This document shows positions 51,071-60,000 of a DNA stretch of 64,000 bases, piece after piece. How positions within the stretch are numbered: position 1 is the stretch's first letter; each line of letters starts with the position of its first letter. The notes under the pieces were generated by a model. It made no database searches. It had not been told where the DNA came from and worked only from the letters and a program-made list of their open reading frames with translations. Where the stretch lies: contig NZ_HG005139.1 of NCBI RefSeq assembly GCF_000455265.1, positions 134,775 through 198,774 on the forward strand, read 5' to 3'. Position numbers and translations under genes: made by a program. The stretch is from Paenibacillus antibioticophila (GTDB lineage: Bacteria; Bacillota; Bacilli; Paenibacillales; Paenibacillaceae).

Positions 51071-52540
51071 GTGGCAGTTAAAAATCAAGTCCAGCTGATC
51101 ACGTATCCGGATTCGTTGGGAGGTGACCTAAAGACGCTTCATAGCATTCTTTCCACGCAGCTTGTTGATGTCTTCAAAGGCGGAGTTCATATCCTTCCGC
51201 CGTTCCCATCTTCGGGAGACCGCGGTTTCGCTCCGCTGACGTATCTGGAGATCGACCCTTCCTTTGGCACTTGGGAGGATATGAAGGCGATCGGCGAGGA
51301 TTTTGATGTATTGGTCGATATCATGGTGAATCATATTTCGCAGAAGTCACAATATTTTCAGGATTTTCTGAACAAAGGACGCGAATCCGAGCATGCGGAT
51401 TTGTTTATCACGCTGGATAAGATTTGGGAAGACGGAAAGCCGGTGCAAGAGCATATTGAAAAAATGTTCCTGCGCAGACCAAAGCCATATTCGACGTTTA
51501 CGATCCAAGAGACCGGAGCAGAAGAAGCGGTGTGGACCACCTTCGGAAAGACCGATCCTTCCGAGCAGATCGATTTGGATGTGAACTCTCCCAAGGTCAA
51601 ACAACTGTTTACCGATTTTTTCATGCATTTCAAACAGCATGGCGTGAAGATCGTGCGTCTTGATGCTGTAGGTTATGTCATTAAAAAGATGGGGACGAGC
51701 TGTTTTTTCGTAGAGCCGGAAATCTATGCATTTCTCGATTGGATCAAAGAGCTTGCAGATTCCATGGATATCGAGTTACTGCCTGAGGTGCATTCACATT
51801 ACGAGATTCAATATAAACTGGCGGAGCACGGTTTTTGGATTTATGACTTTATTTTACCTTATCGCATATTGGAGACGCTTCTTACAAAATCCGGCGAGTC
51901 TTTGAAGCACTATCTGAAGAACCGTCCGCATAAACAATTCACGATGCTGGACTGCCACGATGGCATTCCGCTCAAGCCGGATCTGGACGATTTGATCGAT
52001 ACCAAAGAAGCAAGACAAATCGTGGACACTTGCCTGGAAAGAGGAGCAAATCTCAGCCTGATATTATCGGATGAGCATAAAGCTGAGGATGGATTTGACG
52101 TTCATCAAATCAGATGCTCTTATTACTCGGTGCTTAATTCCGATGATGATGCCTATTTAGCGGCCCGGGCCTTGCAGTTCTTTACGCCGGGTGTACCGCA
52201 GGTTTACTATGTCGGACTGTTGGCAGGAGAGAACGATCTTGAGGGGGTTGCGAAGACCGGTGAGGGGCGCGAAATTAACCGCCATAACTTTACCCTTGAG
52301 GAAATCGAACGATCTATGGATCAGGCAGTGGTTCAAAGACTGCTGAAGCTGATCAAGTTCCGCAATGAGTATGAAGCGTTTAACGGAGAGTTTCGAGTGC
52401 TGAACACTGCTGCAGATGAAGTTCGGCTCACTTGGGAGAAGGGCACTTCACAGTGCACCTTATTCGTAGACCTCAAGAATAATCGGTCGGTCATCGACTT
52501 TATAGACGAGAATGGCGCGATTCAACAATATATTATATAA
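51071..52540 (+). CDS. gtfA: GH13 sucrose phosphorylase-like enzyme
   Basis: A 489-residue GH13_18 protein starting VKNQVQLITYPDSLGGDLKTL, the usual sucrose phosphorylase beginning. Catalytic residues: nucleophile in VRLDAVGYV (about D198), acid/base in LLPEVHSHYE (about E239), and DCHDG (about D297 region). These enzymes split sucrose with phosphate into glucose-1-phosphate and fructose; relatives act on sucrose-6-phosphate, glucosylglycerol or glucosylglycerate. Start chosen as GTG at 51071, seven bases after AGGAGG; a GTG at 51065 is too close. It sits between kinase and reductase genes in one operon. Confidence 0.88.
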   Translation: MAVKNQVQLITYPDSLGGDLKTLHSILSTQLVDVFKGGVHILPPFPSSGDRGFAPLTYLEIDPSFGTWEDMKAIGEDFDVLVDIMVNHISQKSQYFQDFLNKGRESEHADLFITLDKIWEDGKPVQEHIEKMFLRRPKPYSTFTIQETGAEEAVWTTFGKTDPSEQIDLDVNSPKVKQLFTDFFMHFKQHGVKIVRLDAVGYVIKKMGTSCFFVEPEIYAFLDWIKELADSMDIELLPEVHSHYEIQYKLAEHGFWIYDFILPYRILETLLTKSGESLKHYLKNRPHKQFTMLDCHDGIPLKPDLDDLIDTKEARQIVDTCLERGANLSLILSDEHKAEDGFDVHQIRCSYYSVLNSDDDAYLAARALQFFTPGVPQVYYVGLLAGENDLEGVAKTGEGREINRHNFTLEEIERSMDQAVVQRLLKLIKFRNEYEAFNGEFRVLNTAADEVRLTWEKGTSQCTLFVDLKNNRSVIDFIDENGAIQQYII

Positions 52541-52559
52541 CAGAGGATGTGCTTGAGAG

Positions 52560-53537
52560 ATGACAGTATTGCCAATTCATAATCACGGTTTGGACGCAAG
52601 CCGGCTTATTTTGGGATGTATGGGGCTAGGCGGAGGATGGACCCGGGATCCGATTGAATCCGCTCATGTGAAGCAGGCGCAGGAAGCGGTGGAGACCGCC
52701 TTGGATCGTGGAATCCATATGTTTGACCATGCTGATATTTACGCATTCGGAAAAGCAGAGACCGTCTTTGGTCAAGTGCTGCAGCAGAATCCGGCCCTGA
52801 GAGAAAGAATGATCATTCAATCGAAATTGGGGATTCGCTTTCCGGATGAAGCAAAGGGTGTTCCGGCGCGTTATGATTTTTCAAAGGAGTATATCCTGGA
52901 GAGCGTGGACGGCATTCTGTCCAGACTCGGCATTGACTACCTGGATGTTCTGCTCTTGCATCGCCCGGATGCGCTCATGGATGCACGTGAAGTGGCAGAA
53001 GCCTTTCATCAACTGAAAGCATCAGGTAAAGCCCGTTATTTCGGGGTATCTAATATGAGCGCAGGTCAGATTCGATTATTGCAAAGTCAATTGAGCGAGA
53101 AGTTGGTCGTGAACCAATTGGAGCTGAGTCTGAATAAAATCGGTTGGCTGGAAACGGGTATTCATGTGAACCAGGATGCCGCGAGAAACAACATTTTCCC
53201 GGAAGGGACACTGGAATACTGCCAGATGGAGAACATTCAGCTGCAGGCATGGGGTTCACTGGCAAAGGGCTTGTACTCCGGGGCTAGTCTGCAGGATGCA
53301 AGTGATAATGTGAAAAGCACCGCTTCGCTCGTAAAACGGCTTGCCGAAGAGAAGCAGACCTCACGGGAGGCGATTGTGCTTGCATGGCTGATGAAGCATC
53401 CAGCTGCGATCCAGCCGGTCATCGGAACGACCGACCCTTCCCGGATTCAAGCTTGTGCGGAAGCGGAAAACATAGAATTGAGCCGTGATGAATGGTATTC
53501 CTTGTACGTTAGCTCCCGCGGCGTAAGCTTGCCTTGA
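52560..53537 (+). CDS. Aldo/keto reductase (YcsN-like)
   Basis: A 325-residue (alpha/beta)8 aldo/keto reductase. Catalytic tetrad: Asp and Tyr in FDHADIYAFGKAE, Lys in IQSKLGI, His in LLLHRPD. The NADPH-binding part includes QPVIGTTDPSRIQACAEAENIELSRDEWY. It would reduce a carbonyl of a sugar derivative or oxidise the reverse. It is the last gene of the operon, 19 bp after gtfA, with a terminator following. Confidence 0.9.
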   Translation: MTVLPIHNHGLDASRLILGCMGLGGGWTRDPIESAHVKQAQEAVETALDRGIHMFDHADIYAFGKAETVFGQVLQQNPALRERMIIQSKLGIRFPDEAKGVPARYDFSKEYILESVDGILSRLGIDYLDVLLLHRPDALMDAREVAEAFHQLKASGKARYFGVSNMSAGQIRLLQSQLSEKLVVNQLELSLNKIGWLETGIHVNQDAARNNIFPEGTLEYCQMENIQLQAWGSLAKGLYSGASLQDASDNVKSTASLVKRLAEEKQTSREAIVLAWLMKHPAAIQPVIGTTDPSRIQACAEAENIELSRDEWYSLYVSSRGVSLP

Positions 53538-53568
53538 TCAAGTTCCTAATATAGAGCCGTAAAATTAA

Positions 53569-53606
53569 GCGTACTCTTCAGCCTTTGGCTGGAGGGTGCG
53601 CTTTTT
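53569..53606 (+). terminator. Terminator of the sucrose-phosphorylase operon
   Basis: GCGTACTCTTCAGCC pairs with GGCTGGAGGGTGCGC (few mismatches) around TTT, followed by TTTTT. Confidence 0.88.
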
Positions 53607-53668
53607 CAACTCCTTTCTATTAAAAATGTAAAAAATAGAAGATAAAACCTTTAATTTGCAAAGTGTAA

Positions 53669-53691
53669 TGTATGCGCTTACCTTCTATAAT
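53669..53691 (+). promoter_or_regulatory. Promoter region of xylanase gene with cre-like site
   Basis: TGTATGCGCTTACC (53669-53682) resembles a cre site with two mismatches and lies just before TATAAT (53686-53691). No clear -35 is seen. Binding here would block the promoter. Confidence 0.4.
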
Positions 53692-53717
53692 TTTCTAATA
53701 AAGGAGGTGATAGTAAG

Positions 53718-53744
53718 ATGTGGTGTGGATATGCTCCGGGATAA
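53718..53744 (+). CDS. Eight-codon leader ORF upstream of xylanase
   Basis: ATG preceded by AAGGAGGTGATAGTAAG (53701-53717) opens a frame encoding MWCGYAPG and a stop. The ribosome site is as strong as any in the window. A second short frame (MPEKKATVVLRR, 53750-53788) follows with a weak site. A leader peptide that tunes xynA expression is possible; no terminator is seen between it and xynA. Confidence 0.4.
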   Translation: MWCGYAPG

Positions 53745-53830
53745 GAGCAATGCCGGAAAAGAAGGCAACCGTAGTTTTGCGCAGGTGAATCAATTGTAAT
53801 CCAATAAAACGATTTGAGGAGGTAGTGTTC

Positions 53831-54466
53831 ATGTTCGGGTTCAATAAGAAACTTTTGACCTTATGCCTTGCAGCTTCGATGAGTTTTGGCTTGTTTGGAG
53901 CAACCTCAAATGCAGCGACGGACTACTGGCAAAACTGGACCGACGGCGGCGGAACCGTCAATGCGGTCAATGGATCAGGCGGGAATTACAGTGTCACTTG
54001 GAGTAACACCGGAAACTTTGTTGTAGGCAAAGGTTGGGGCAAGGGATCGCCTAATCGGACGATCAACTATAATGCCGGCGTCTGGGCGCCTTCTGGGAAC
54101 GGATACTTGACGCTCTACGGATGGACAAGAAATTCACTCATCGAATACTACGTTGTTGACAGCTGGGGCACGTATCGGCCTACCGGAACGCATAAGGGTA
54201 CCGTGACTAGTGACGGCGGCACCTATGACATCTACACTACGATGCGCTACAATGCTCCTTCCATCGACGGTACACAGACCTTTCAGCAATATTGGAGCGT
54301 CCGTCAGTCGAAGCGGGCAACGGGCAGCAATGTAGCTATCACTTTCAGCAACCATGTCAACGCTTGGAAAAGTAAAGGCATGAACCTGGGCAGCAGCTGG
54401 TCTTACCAGGTGTTGGCGACAGAAGGATATCAAAGCAGCGGGAGTTCCAACGTAACGGTGTGGTAA
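53831..54466 (+). CDS. xynA: Secreted GH11 endo-1,4-beta-xylanase
   Basis: A 211-residue single-domain xylanase closely resembling Bacillus XynA. A signal peptide ends about ATSNA (28); the mature enzyme starts [13 protein letters not shown]. Catalytic glutamates are in [13 protein letters not shown] (E105, nucleophile) and [11 protein letters not shown] (E198, acid/base), with the thumb-loop [12 protein letters not shown] one residue shorter than I recall for B. subtilis XynA. It cuts xylan outside the cell. ATG at 53831 follows GAGGAGG; GTG two codons earlier is too close. Confidence 0.96.
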   Translation: MFGFNKKLLTLCLAASMSFGLFGATSNAATDYWQNWTDGGGTVNAVNGSGGNYSVTWSNTGNFVVGKGWGKGSPNRTINYNAGVWAPSGNGYLTLYGWTRNSLIEYYVVDSWGTYRPTGTHKGTVTSDGGTYDIYTTMRYNAPSIDGTQTFQQYWSVRQSKRATGSNVAITFSNHVNAWKSKGMNLGSSWSYQVLATEGYQSSGSSNVTVW

Positions 54467-54590
54467 ACGATTGATCCTTGAATACAGAGGCCGTTCGGTC
54501 TCCATTGCCGGCGGCCTTAATGCTTTCATCCAAAGCTTCTACATAACTGTTGGAATATAATAATTCTATTTTCCCAAAGGAGACCTATCC

Positions 54591-55430
54591 ATGAGAAAGC
54601 TGATCATTTTCCTGCTAATAGAATTAATGCTTGTTGTCAGTGCTTGCTCGCAGGGAGGGGCCGAGAAGGAGGATGGCTTGGTATTCATCAAGGGAGGTGC
54701 TTTCGTGAACACAAAGTCCAACTACCATGGAGGAGACGCAGTTCTATCAAGCTTCTATATCGGAAAATATGAGGTGACTCAAAAAGAGTGGGTAGAGATT
54801 ATGGGAACCAATCCCTCCCAATTTATTGGCGACAATTTGCCGGTTGAAGGAGTCAGTTGGTACGATGTGGTAGAGTACTGCAATAAAAGGAGCCTGCTGG
54901 AGGGCTTGGAGCCCCATTATAATATAGACAAGAATACAAAAGATCCTAATAACAAGAGCGAGAACGATTCCGTAAAGTGGACCGTAACGATAAATGAAGG
55001 AGCTAACGGTTACCGGTTGCCGACAGAAGCGGAATGGGAATATGCCGCAAGCGGCGGCCAGCTGAGCAAGAGCTACAAGTACAGCGGCAGCAATCAGGCG
55101 GATGAAGTGGCCTGGTATTGGAGAAACGTTGGGGAAGAATATTTAACCGGAGACTGGAACTGGCCTGCGATTGAAAATAACCGGAGTCAGACCCAACCGG
55201 TCGGGGGCAAGAAGCCCAATGAATTGGGACTCTACGATATGTCGGGCAATGTAAGAGAGTGGTGCTGGGACTGGTATGTAGACGATTCCGACAATCCTGG
55301 CGGTTTTCGGGTAGTCAGGGGCGGCGGTTGGATTGGCGACGTTGGCAGCAGCGAGCTGTCTTATCGGGGTAGATTCGAAGCAAATGGATTTGGGCCCGAT
55401 CAAGGCTTCCGCGTGAGTCGTAATGAATAG
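54591..55430 (+). CDS. SUMF1/FGE-fold lipoprotein
   Basis: A 279-residue lipoprotein: signal peptide with lipobox VSAC (19), then a formylglycine-generating-enzyme-like fold: FIKGGAFVN, YIGKYEVTQKEWVEIMGTNPSQF, LPVEGVSWYDVVEYCNKRSLLEG, GYRLPTEAEWEYAA, GLYDMSGNVREWCWDWY, VVRGGGWIGD and FRVSRNE. The paired active-site cysteines of true sulfatase-activating enzymes are not evident, and no sulfatase lies nearby, so it is probably a surface protein of unknown, non-maturase function. AAGGAGACC precedes the ATG. Confidence 0.85.
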   Translation: MRKLIIFLLIELMLVVSACSQGGAEKEDGLVFIKGGAFVNTKSNYHGGDAVLSSFYIGKYEVTQKEWVEIMGTNPSQFIGDNLPVEGVSWYDVVEYCNKRSLLEGLEPHYNIDKNTKDPNNKSENDSVKWTVTINEGANGYRLPTEAEWEYAASGGQLSKSYKYSGSNQADEVAWYWRNVGEEYLTGDWNWPAIENNRSQTQPVGGKKPNELGLYDMSGNVREWCWDWYVDDSDNPGGFRVVRGGGWIGDVGSSELSYRGRFEANGFGPDQGFRVSRNE

Positions 55431-55463
55431 AGGGAGAAGAGGGAAAGAGCAATCTGGCCCTCC

Positions 55464-55514
55464 AAAAATGAGGTTGCCCCAGTCCGATTAGGACATTGGG
55501 ACAGCCTCATTTTT
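55464..55514. terminator. Bidirectional terminator
   Basis: AAAAATGAGG pairs with CCTCATTTTT, with CCCAGTCC/GGACATTGGG pairing inside. It lies between the convergent SUMF1-lipoprotein and TetR genes. Confidence 0.88.
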
Positions 55515-55554
55515 GCGTGTTGCCCAGTCCGAGCTTCACGCTAAATAGGCAGAT

Positions 55555-56121
55555 TCAGTCTAGAACATACTGAAAGGCCATCGTATAGATAATCTCCGCC
55601 ATTTCTCTTGCGGATTTATTATGACCGTACTTTAGCCAATGCTGTATAAGTCCGACGCTTCCGTTCACAATGAATATAAAGTAGGATTCCTTCGTATCCA
55701 TCGTTCCATCAGGCTCAGCATATGGATTAATGCCGGAATGCTGGTAAATAAGCGTGAACAACTGCTTCTGGAATTCTAGGTCGCCTTGTTCACTCATTAA
55801 TACCTGAAGGTAATTGCTGTTCTGAACAAAGTAATGAAAGATTTCCTCCAGAAGCTGCAAGGCTTCCTGCTTGTCTGTCTTGTGCTTGAATCCGGAAATC
55901 ATTTCCTTCGCCCAGGATAGAGTTTCGGCCTCAATCTTGCGAAGCAGATCATATTGATCTGAATAATGCGCGTAGAAGGTGGTCCGGTTAATATCTGCCC
56001 GTTCACATAATTCTTTTATCGTAATTTTATTGATCGGCTTCTCTCTCATCAGCTCAATAAGACTGTCTTGAAGCACCATCCGGGTATACCGTTTTTTTCG
56101 GTCAAGCTTGACTTCATTCAT
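55555..56121 (-). CDS. TetR/AcrR-family regulator of the FtsX-type ABC locus
   Basis: A 188-residue regulator with helix-turn-helix KITIKELCERADINRTTFYAHYSDQYDLL (about 34-62) and a helical C-terminal domain ending VGLIQHWLKYGHNKSAREMAEIIYTMAFQYVLD, the TetR_C type seen beside efflux ABC genes. ATG at 56121 lies 9 bp after AGGAGG; a TTG two codons upstream is too close. It is divergent from the ABC ATPase/permease genes and probably represses them via the palindrome at 56226-56237. Confidence 0.9.
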   Translation of the reverse strand: MNEVKLDRKKRYTRMVLQDSLIELMREKPINKITIKELCERADINRTTFYAHYSDQYDLLRKIEAETLSWAKEMISGFKHKTDKQEALQLLEEIFHYFVQNSNYLQVLMSEQGDLEFQKQLFTLIYQHSGINPYAEPDGTMDTKESYFIFIVNGSVGLIQHWLKYGHNKSAREMAEIIYTMAFQYVLD

Positions 56122-56225
56122 GCCCAAGCTCCTCCTAACACAATCCTACATCATGCTTTTAATCCGACACATTTATTAAAAATGTCGTGAAATTAACGTT
56201 TTAAACTCAACTGACGGTTGTAAAA

Positions 56226-56237
56226 ACAACACGTTGT
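56226..56237 (+). promoter_or_regulatory. TetR operator shared with the 2.3-kb locus
   Basis: ACAACACGTTGT is the exact reverse complement of the palindrome at 2342-2353, and the identity extends one base further (ACAACACGTTGTC). A partial extra half-site, GGTTGT, precedes it. It lies between the divergent TetR and ABC genes. Confidence 0.7.
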
Positions 56238-56313
56238 CTTTAAGCTATTATATTAACAGATAAAAGTCAATGGGTTGCGTGTTGAATCACCCTTTGCAAA
56301 AGGAGAGAATCAA

Positions 56314-57015
56314 GTGGCATATATCGAATTCAACAAGGTCATCAAGGAATACGCCTCAGAGGGCGTGGCAATTCGGGCATTGGATGATGCGAACTTCTCG
56401 ATTGAACAAGGCGAGCTTGCCGTCATATTGGGGGCTTCCGGGGCCGGTAAAACGACGGCACTGAATATCCTGGGAGGCATGGATACGGCGTCGACCGGCG
56501 ATGTGATTGTGGATGGCGAAGTCATTTCGAAGTATAACCAGAAACAGCTGGTGGGCTATCGCCGTACGGATATCGGTTTTGTATTCCAGTTTTACAATCT
56601 GGTTCCGAACTTGACGGCATTGGAAAATGTTGAGCTGGCGGCCCAGATTTGCGAGAACTCCCTGAGTGCTTCGGACACGCTGGATAAGGTAGGACTTGCC
56701 GACCGCAAGAACAACTTCCCGGCTCAATTGTCCGGAGGGGAGCAGCAACGGGTATCGATTGCCCGGGCCTTAGCTAAAAATCCCAAGCTCCTGCTATGCG
56801 ATGAGCCTACCGGAGCCTTGGATTACAATACAGGCAAGCAGATCCTGCAGCTCCTTCAGGATACGTGCCGCCGGGAGAAGATTACGGTGCTCCTGATTAC
56901 GCATAATTCTGCAATCGCGCCGATGGCAGATAAGGTTATCCATTTTAAGAGCGGCAAGGTGGTCAAGACTGTTCACAATGAGCAGCCTGTACCGATTGCG
57001 CAGATTGAGTGGTAA
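56314..57015 (+). CDS. ABC ATPase (MacB/LolD-type)
   Basis: A 233-residue ATPase with Walker [11 protein letters not shown]-loop [18 protein letters not shown], signature [14 protein letters not shown], Walker [13 protein letters not shown] and H-loop LITHN, the pattern of ATPases that drive FtsX-type mechanotransmission permeases. The start is a GTG with AAAGGAGAG eight bases upstream; an ATG at 56275 would add 13 unlikely residues. It lies three bases before the permease gene. Confidence 0.93.
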   Translation: MAYIEFNKVIKEYASEGVAIRALDDANFSIEQGELAVILGASGAGKTTALNILGGMDTASTGDVIVDGEVISKYNQKQLVGYRRTDIGFVFQFYNLVPNLTALENVELAAQICENSLSASDTLDKVGLADRKNNFPAQLSGGEQQRVSIARALAKNPKLLLCDEPTGALDYNTGKQILQLLQDTCRREKITVLLITHNSAIAPMADKVIHFKSGKVVKTVHNEQPVPIAQIEW

Positions 57016-57018
57016 ACG

Positions 57019-60000
57019 ATGAACAAGGCCTATCAAAAAGACATCCTGCGTTCGATCAAGAAGGGCTGGAAGCGATTCTTATCCATTACGTTCATTACGG
57101 CGCTCGGCGTGGCCATGCTGACCGGCTTATACGCCGCTTGTCTCGATATGTATTATTCGGCGGATAAATTTTATGACAAGCAGCAGTTATTTGATATTCG
57201 GGTGATGTCGACCCTTGGATTAACAGATGAAGATCTGGATGCACTAGCTCAAATTGATGGAATCGAGCAGGCAGAAGGCGGATACAGTGAGACGATCTAC
57301 ACCGATGTCGAGGGTATTCGCAAGAGCACGGAAGTCAAGATGCTTAGTCCGAAGGGATTAAATGCGCCTCACTTGCTGGAGGGAGCCTTGCCGGGCCAAG
57401 CCGGTGAAATTGCCGTGACCAAGAAGTATTTGGAGGAAAGCGGCAAGTCGATCGGGGATACCTTGATACTGATGGAGGATACAGAGGAAGGCGAAGATAA
57501 GAAGACCGAGTCTCCGGCAGCGGCGGATCAAAAGGATGCATCGTCAGACGAAGTCGGTACGCTGGAGCAAGACTTGGAGCTCGACGTAGAGACGGATATG
57601 GAGGATGAGGAAGCTTCCAGTCTCGTAAGATCTAGCTTTACGATTACAGGTGTTGTCCTGGACCCGATGGATATACAGGGAAGCGGAGCGGGTAATATTT
57701 TTCGGGCCAATACTTCTACGGACTTTATCTTTTTTGTAACTGCCGATGATGTGGACCATAAGATTTATACGGCTGCGTATCTGGTGTTGGCGGGAACAAA
57801 GGAAATGGACACTTACAGCGAAGAATACGATCAAGCTGTGCAGGCCGCTATCGGCCAGATTGAAGGCCGAATCAAGTCACAGCGGGAGCAGGCGCGATAT
57901 GAATCGGTACAGGAAGAAGCGCGCTCAAAAATAGCAGATGCCGAAACCACCATGGACGAGAAGTTCACGGAGGCAGATCAGAAGTTTGCTGATGCATGGG
58001 ACGAAATCTCATCCGCCAGAAAGGAATTGACCGAGGGCGAGGACAAGCTTGTCCGTGAAGAGAAGAACGCAGCACAGCAAATTGCCGATGCTCGTGCCGC
58101 CATTAATAGCTCGAAGAAGAAGCTGGCCGAAGCGGAGAAGCAATTGGCTGAAGGGGAGGCTCAGCTTGCCAAGGGAGAAAGCGAGCTGAATGCCAATGCC
58201 CGGAAGCTGAAGGAAGGCAGAGAGCAGCTGGCCAAGGAGCGCGAACAGGCGGAAGCGAAGCTTACTGCGGCTGAGCAACAGTTGAAGCAGGCCCAGGAGC
58301 AATTGGATGCAGGGCGCGCACAGCTTGAGCCCCAGGTTGCTTCGCTGAAGGCTGCCTTTGGCGACTATTGGCCGGAGGAGCAATGGAACGCGTTGGTGAA
58401 TGCGGCGGCTGCTTTGGCTGCGAACGGTGCGGATGATCAGGCGATTGCAACCGGCACCGGGGAAGAGAGCAGCGCGCTCGCTGCTGCCCTGCCTGCACAA
58501 GGTGATGCTGCTGTTCGGGCCGCACTCGGCATGGGCAAGATCATCGGCGGCCAGCAGACACTTGATCAGCAGAAGAATGCCTTTGCGGAGCAGCGGGAAC
58601 TCGGTGAACAACAGCTATCAGCAGCGGAGGCAGAACTGAAGGCCGGGGAGAAAGAGATTGAGGCGGCCCGCCAGACGATCGAGTCGAAAAAGGCCGAGCT
58701 TAAAGCCGGAAAAGCCGAGCTTGCCGAAGGAAAGGCCGAGCTCGCCGAAGGGGAAGCCAAGCTGAATGCCGAGGAGGCGGAGGCGAAGGATAAAATTGAC
58801 GATGCCCGCCAGGAAATCGCAGAAGGCAAAGAAGAGCTTGCCGAGGGCGAGGCGGAGCTGAAGGGACAAGAGCAGGAATATGCTGACAAAAAGGAAGAGG
58901 CCGAGCGGAAGCTGGCTGACGCCTACAAGGAACTGGATAACCTGGATATGACCCAGTGGTATGTTCAGGACCGCACGTCGATTGACAGCTATTCCAGTTT
59001 TAGCAGTGACCTCTCCTCTATTGAAGCGGTCGGAAGGGTCTTTCCCGTTATCTTCCTGCTGGTTGCCATTCTTATGAGTCTCACGACAATGACTCGAATG
59101 GTGGAGGAGGAACGCGGACTGATCGGTACGTATAAAGCCATGGGCTTTGGAAATGCGGCGATCTACCGCAAGTATATTCTTTTTGCGCTGTTAGCCTGCC
59201 TTTTGGGTGGTGTCCTGGGCGATCTGTTTGGCTTTGTGTTTATGCCGAAGTTTGTAGCTGTTATCTTGCGGGACCTGTATACCCTGCCATACTATGAGCT
59301 GCGGTTCGATCTGCTCTACGGCATTGGAGGCGTACTGCTGTTCATCGTCGGAATTGTTGGTGCTACCGTGCTGGCTTGCCGCAGCGAGCTGGTTAAAATG
59401 CCTGCAACACTCATGCGTCCCAAGGCGCCGCGCGCAGGCTCACGCGTCTTTCTGGAGCGAATTCCAACCGTCTGGAATCGGTTTAAATTTTTGAACAAGG
59501 TAACGGTCCGGAATTTGTTCCGCTACAAGAAACGTCTGTTTATGACGATTGGCGGGATTATGGGCTGTACCGCCCTGATTCTTTGCGGTTTTGCCATTAA
59601 GGATTCGATCGCCGATTTGGCGCCGAAGCAGTATGAGCAGATCAACCGTTATGATTTGATGGCCGTATTCGAAGACGATGCGAATGATGCGATTGTAGAG
59701 AAAATGGCTGCGGATAGCCGGGTCAAGGATACGGTGAACCTCCGAATCGAGAGTGTCAAGGCAATCAATAAGAATGAGCAGGGCGAAAAAGTGCAGTTAA
59801 TGGTTCTTACAGAGCGTAATGCCCTTAGGGATTATATTCATATTGAAAATCTGGACGGCAAGCAGATCGATCCGGATGATGAGGGGATTCTGATTACCCG
59901 CAGCGCGGCCCGGATCCTTGGGCTGTCATCGGGAGACGCTCTTTATTTGCAGGATATGAATCTGGTGCAGCGTGAGGTTGTGGTCTTGGATGTAGTTCAG

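Noticed and set aside
54480..54520. AGGCCG/CGGCCT pairing after the xylanase gene as a terminator
   Set aside because: Weak stem with large loop and no T-tract.
58000..58950. Internal near-repeats in the FtsX permease considered as a DNA repeat array
   Set aside because: They follow the reading frame and encode heptad-like coiled-coil units; no CRISPR-like spacer structure.
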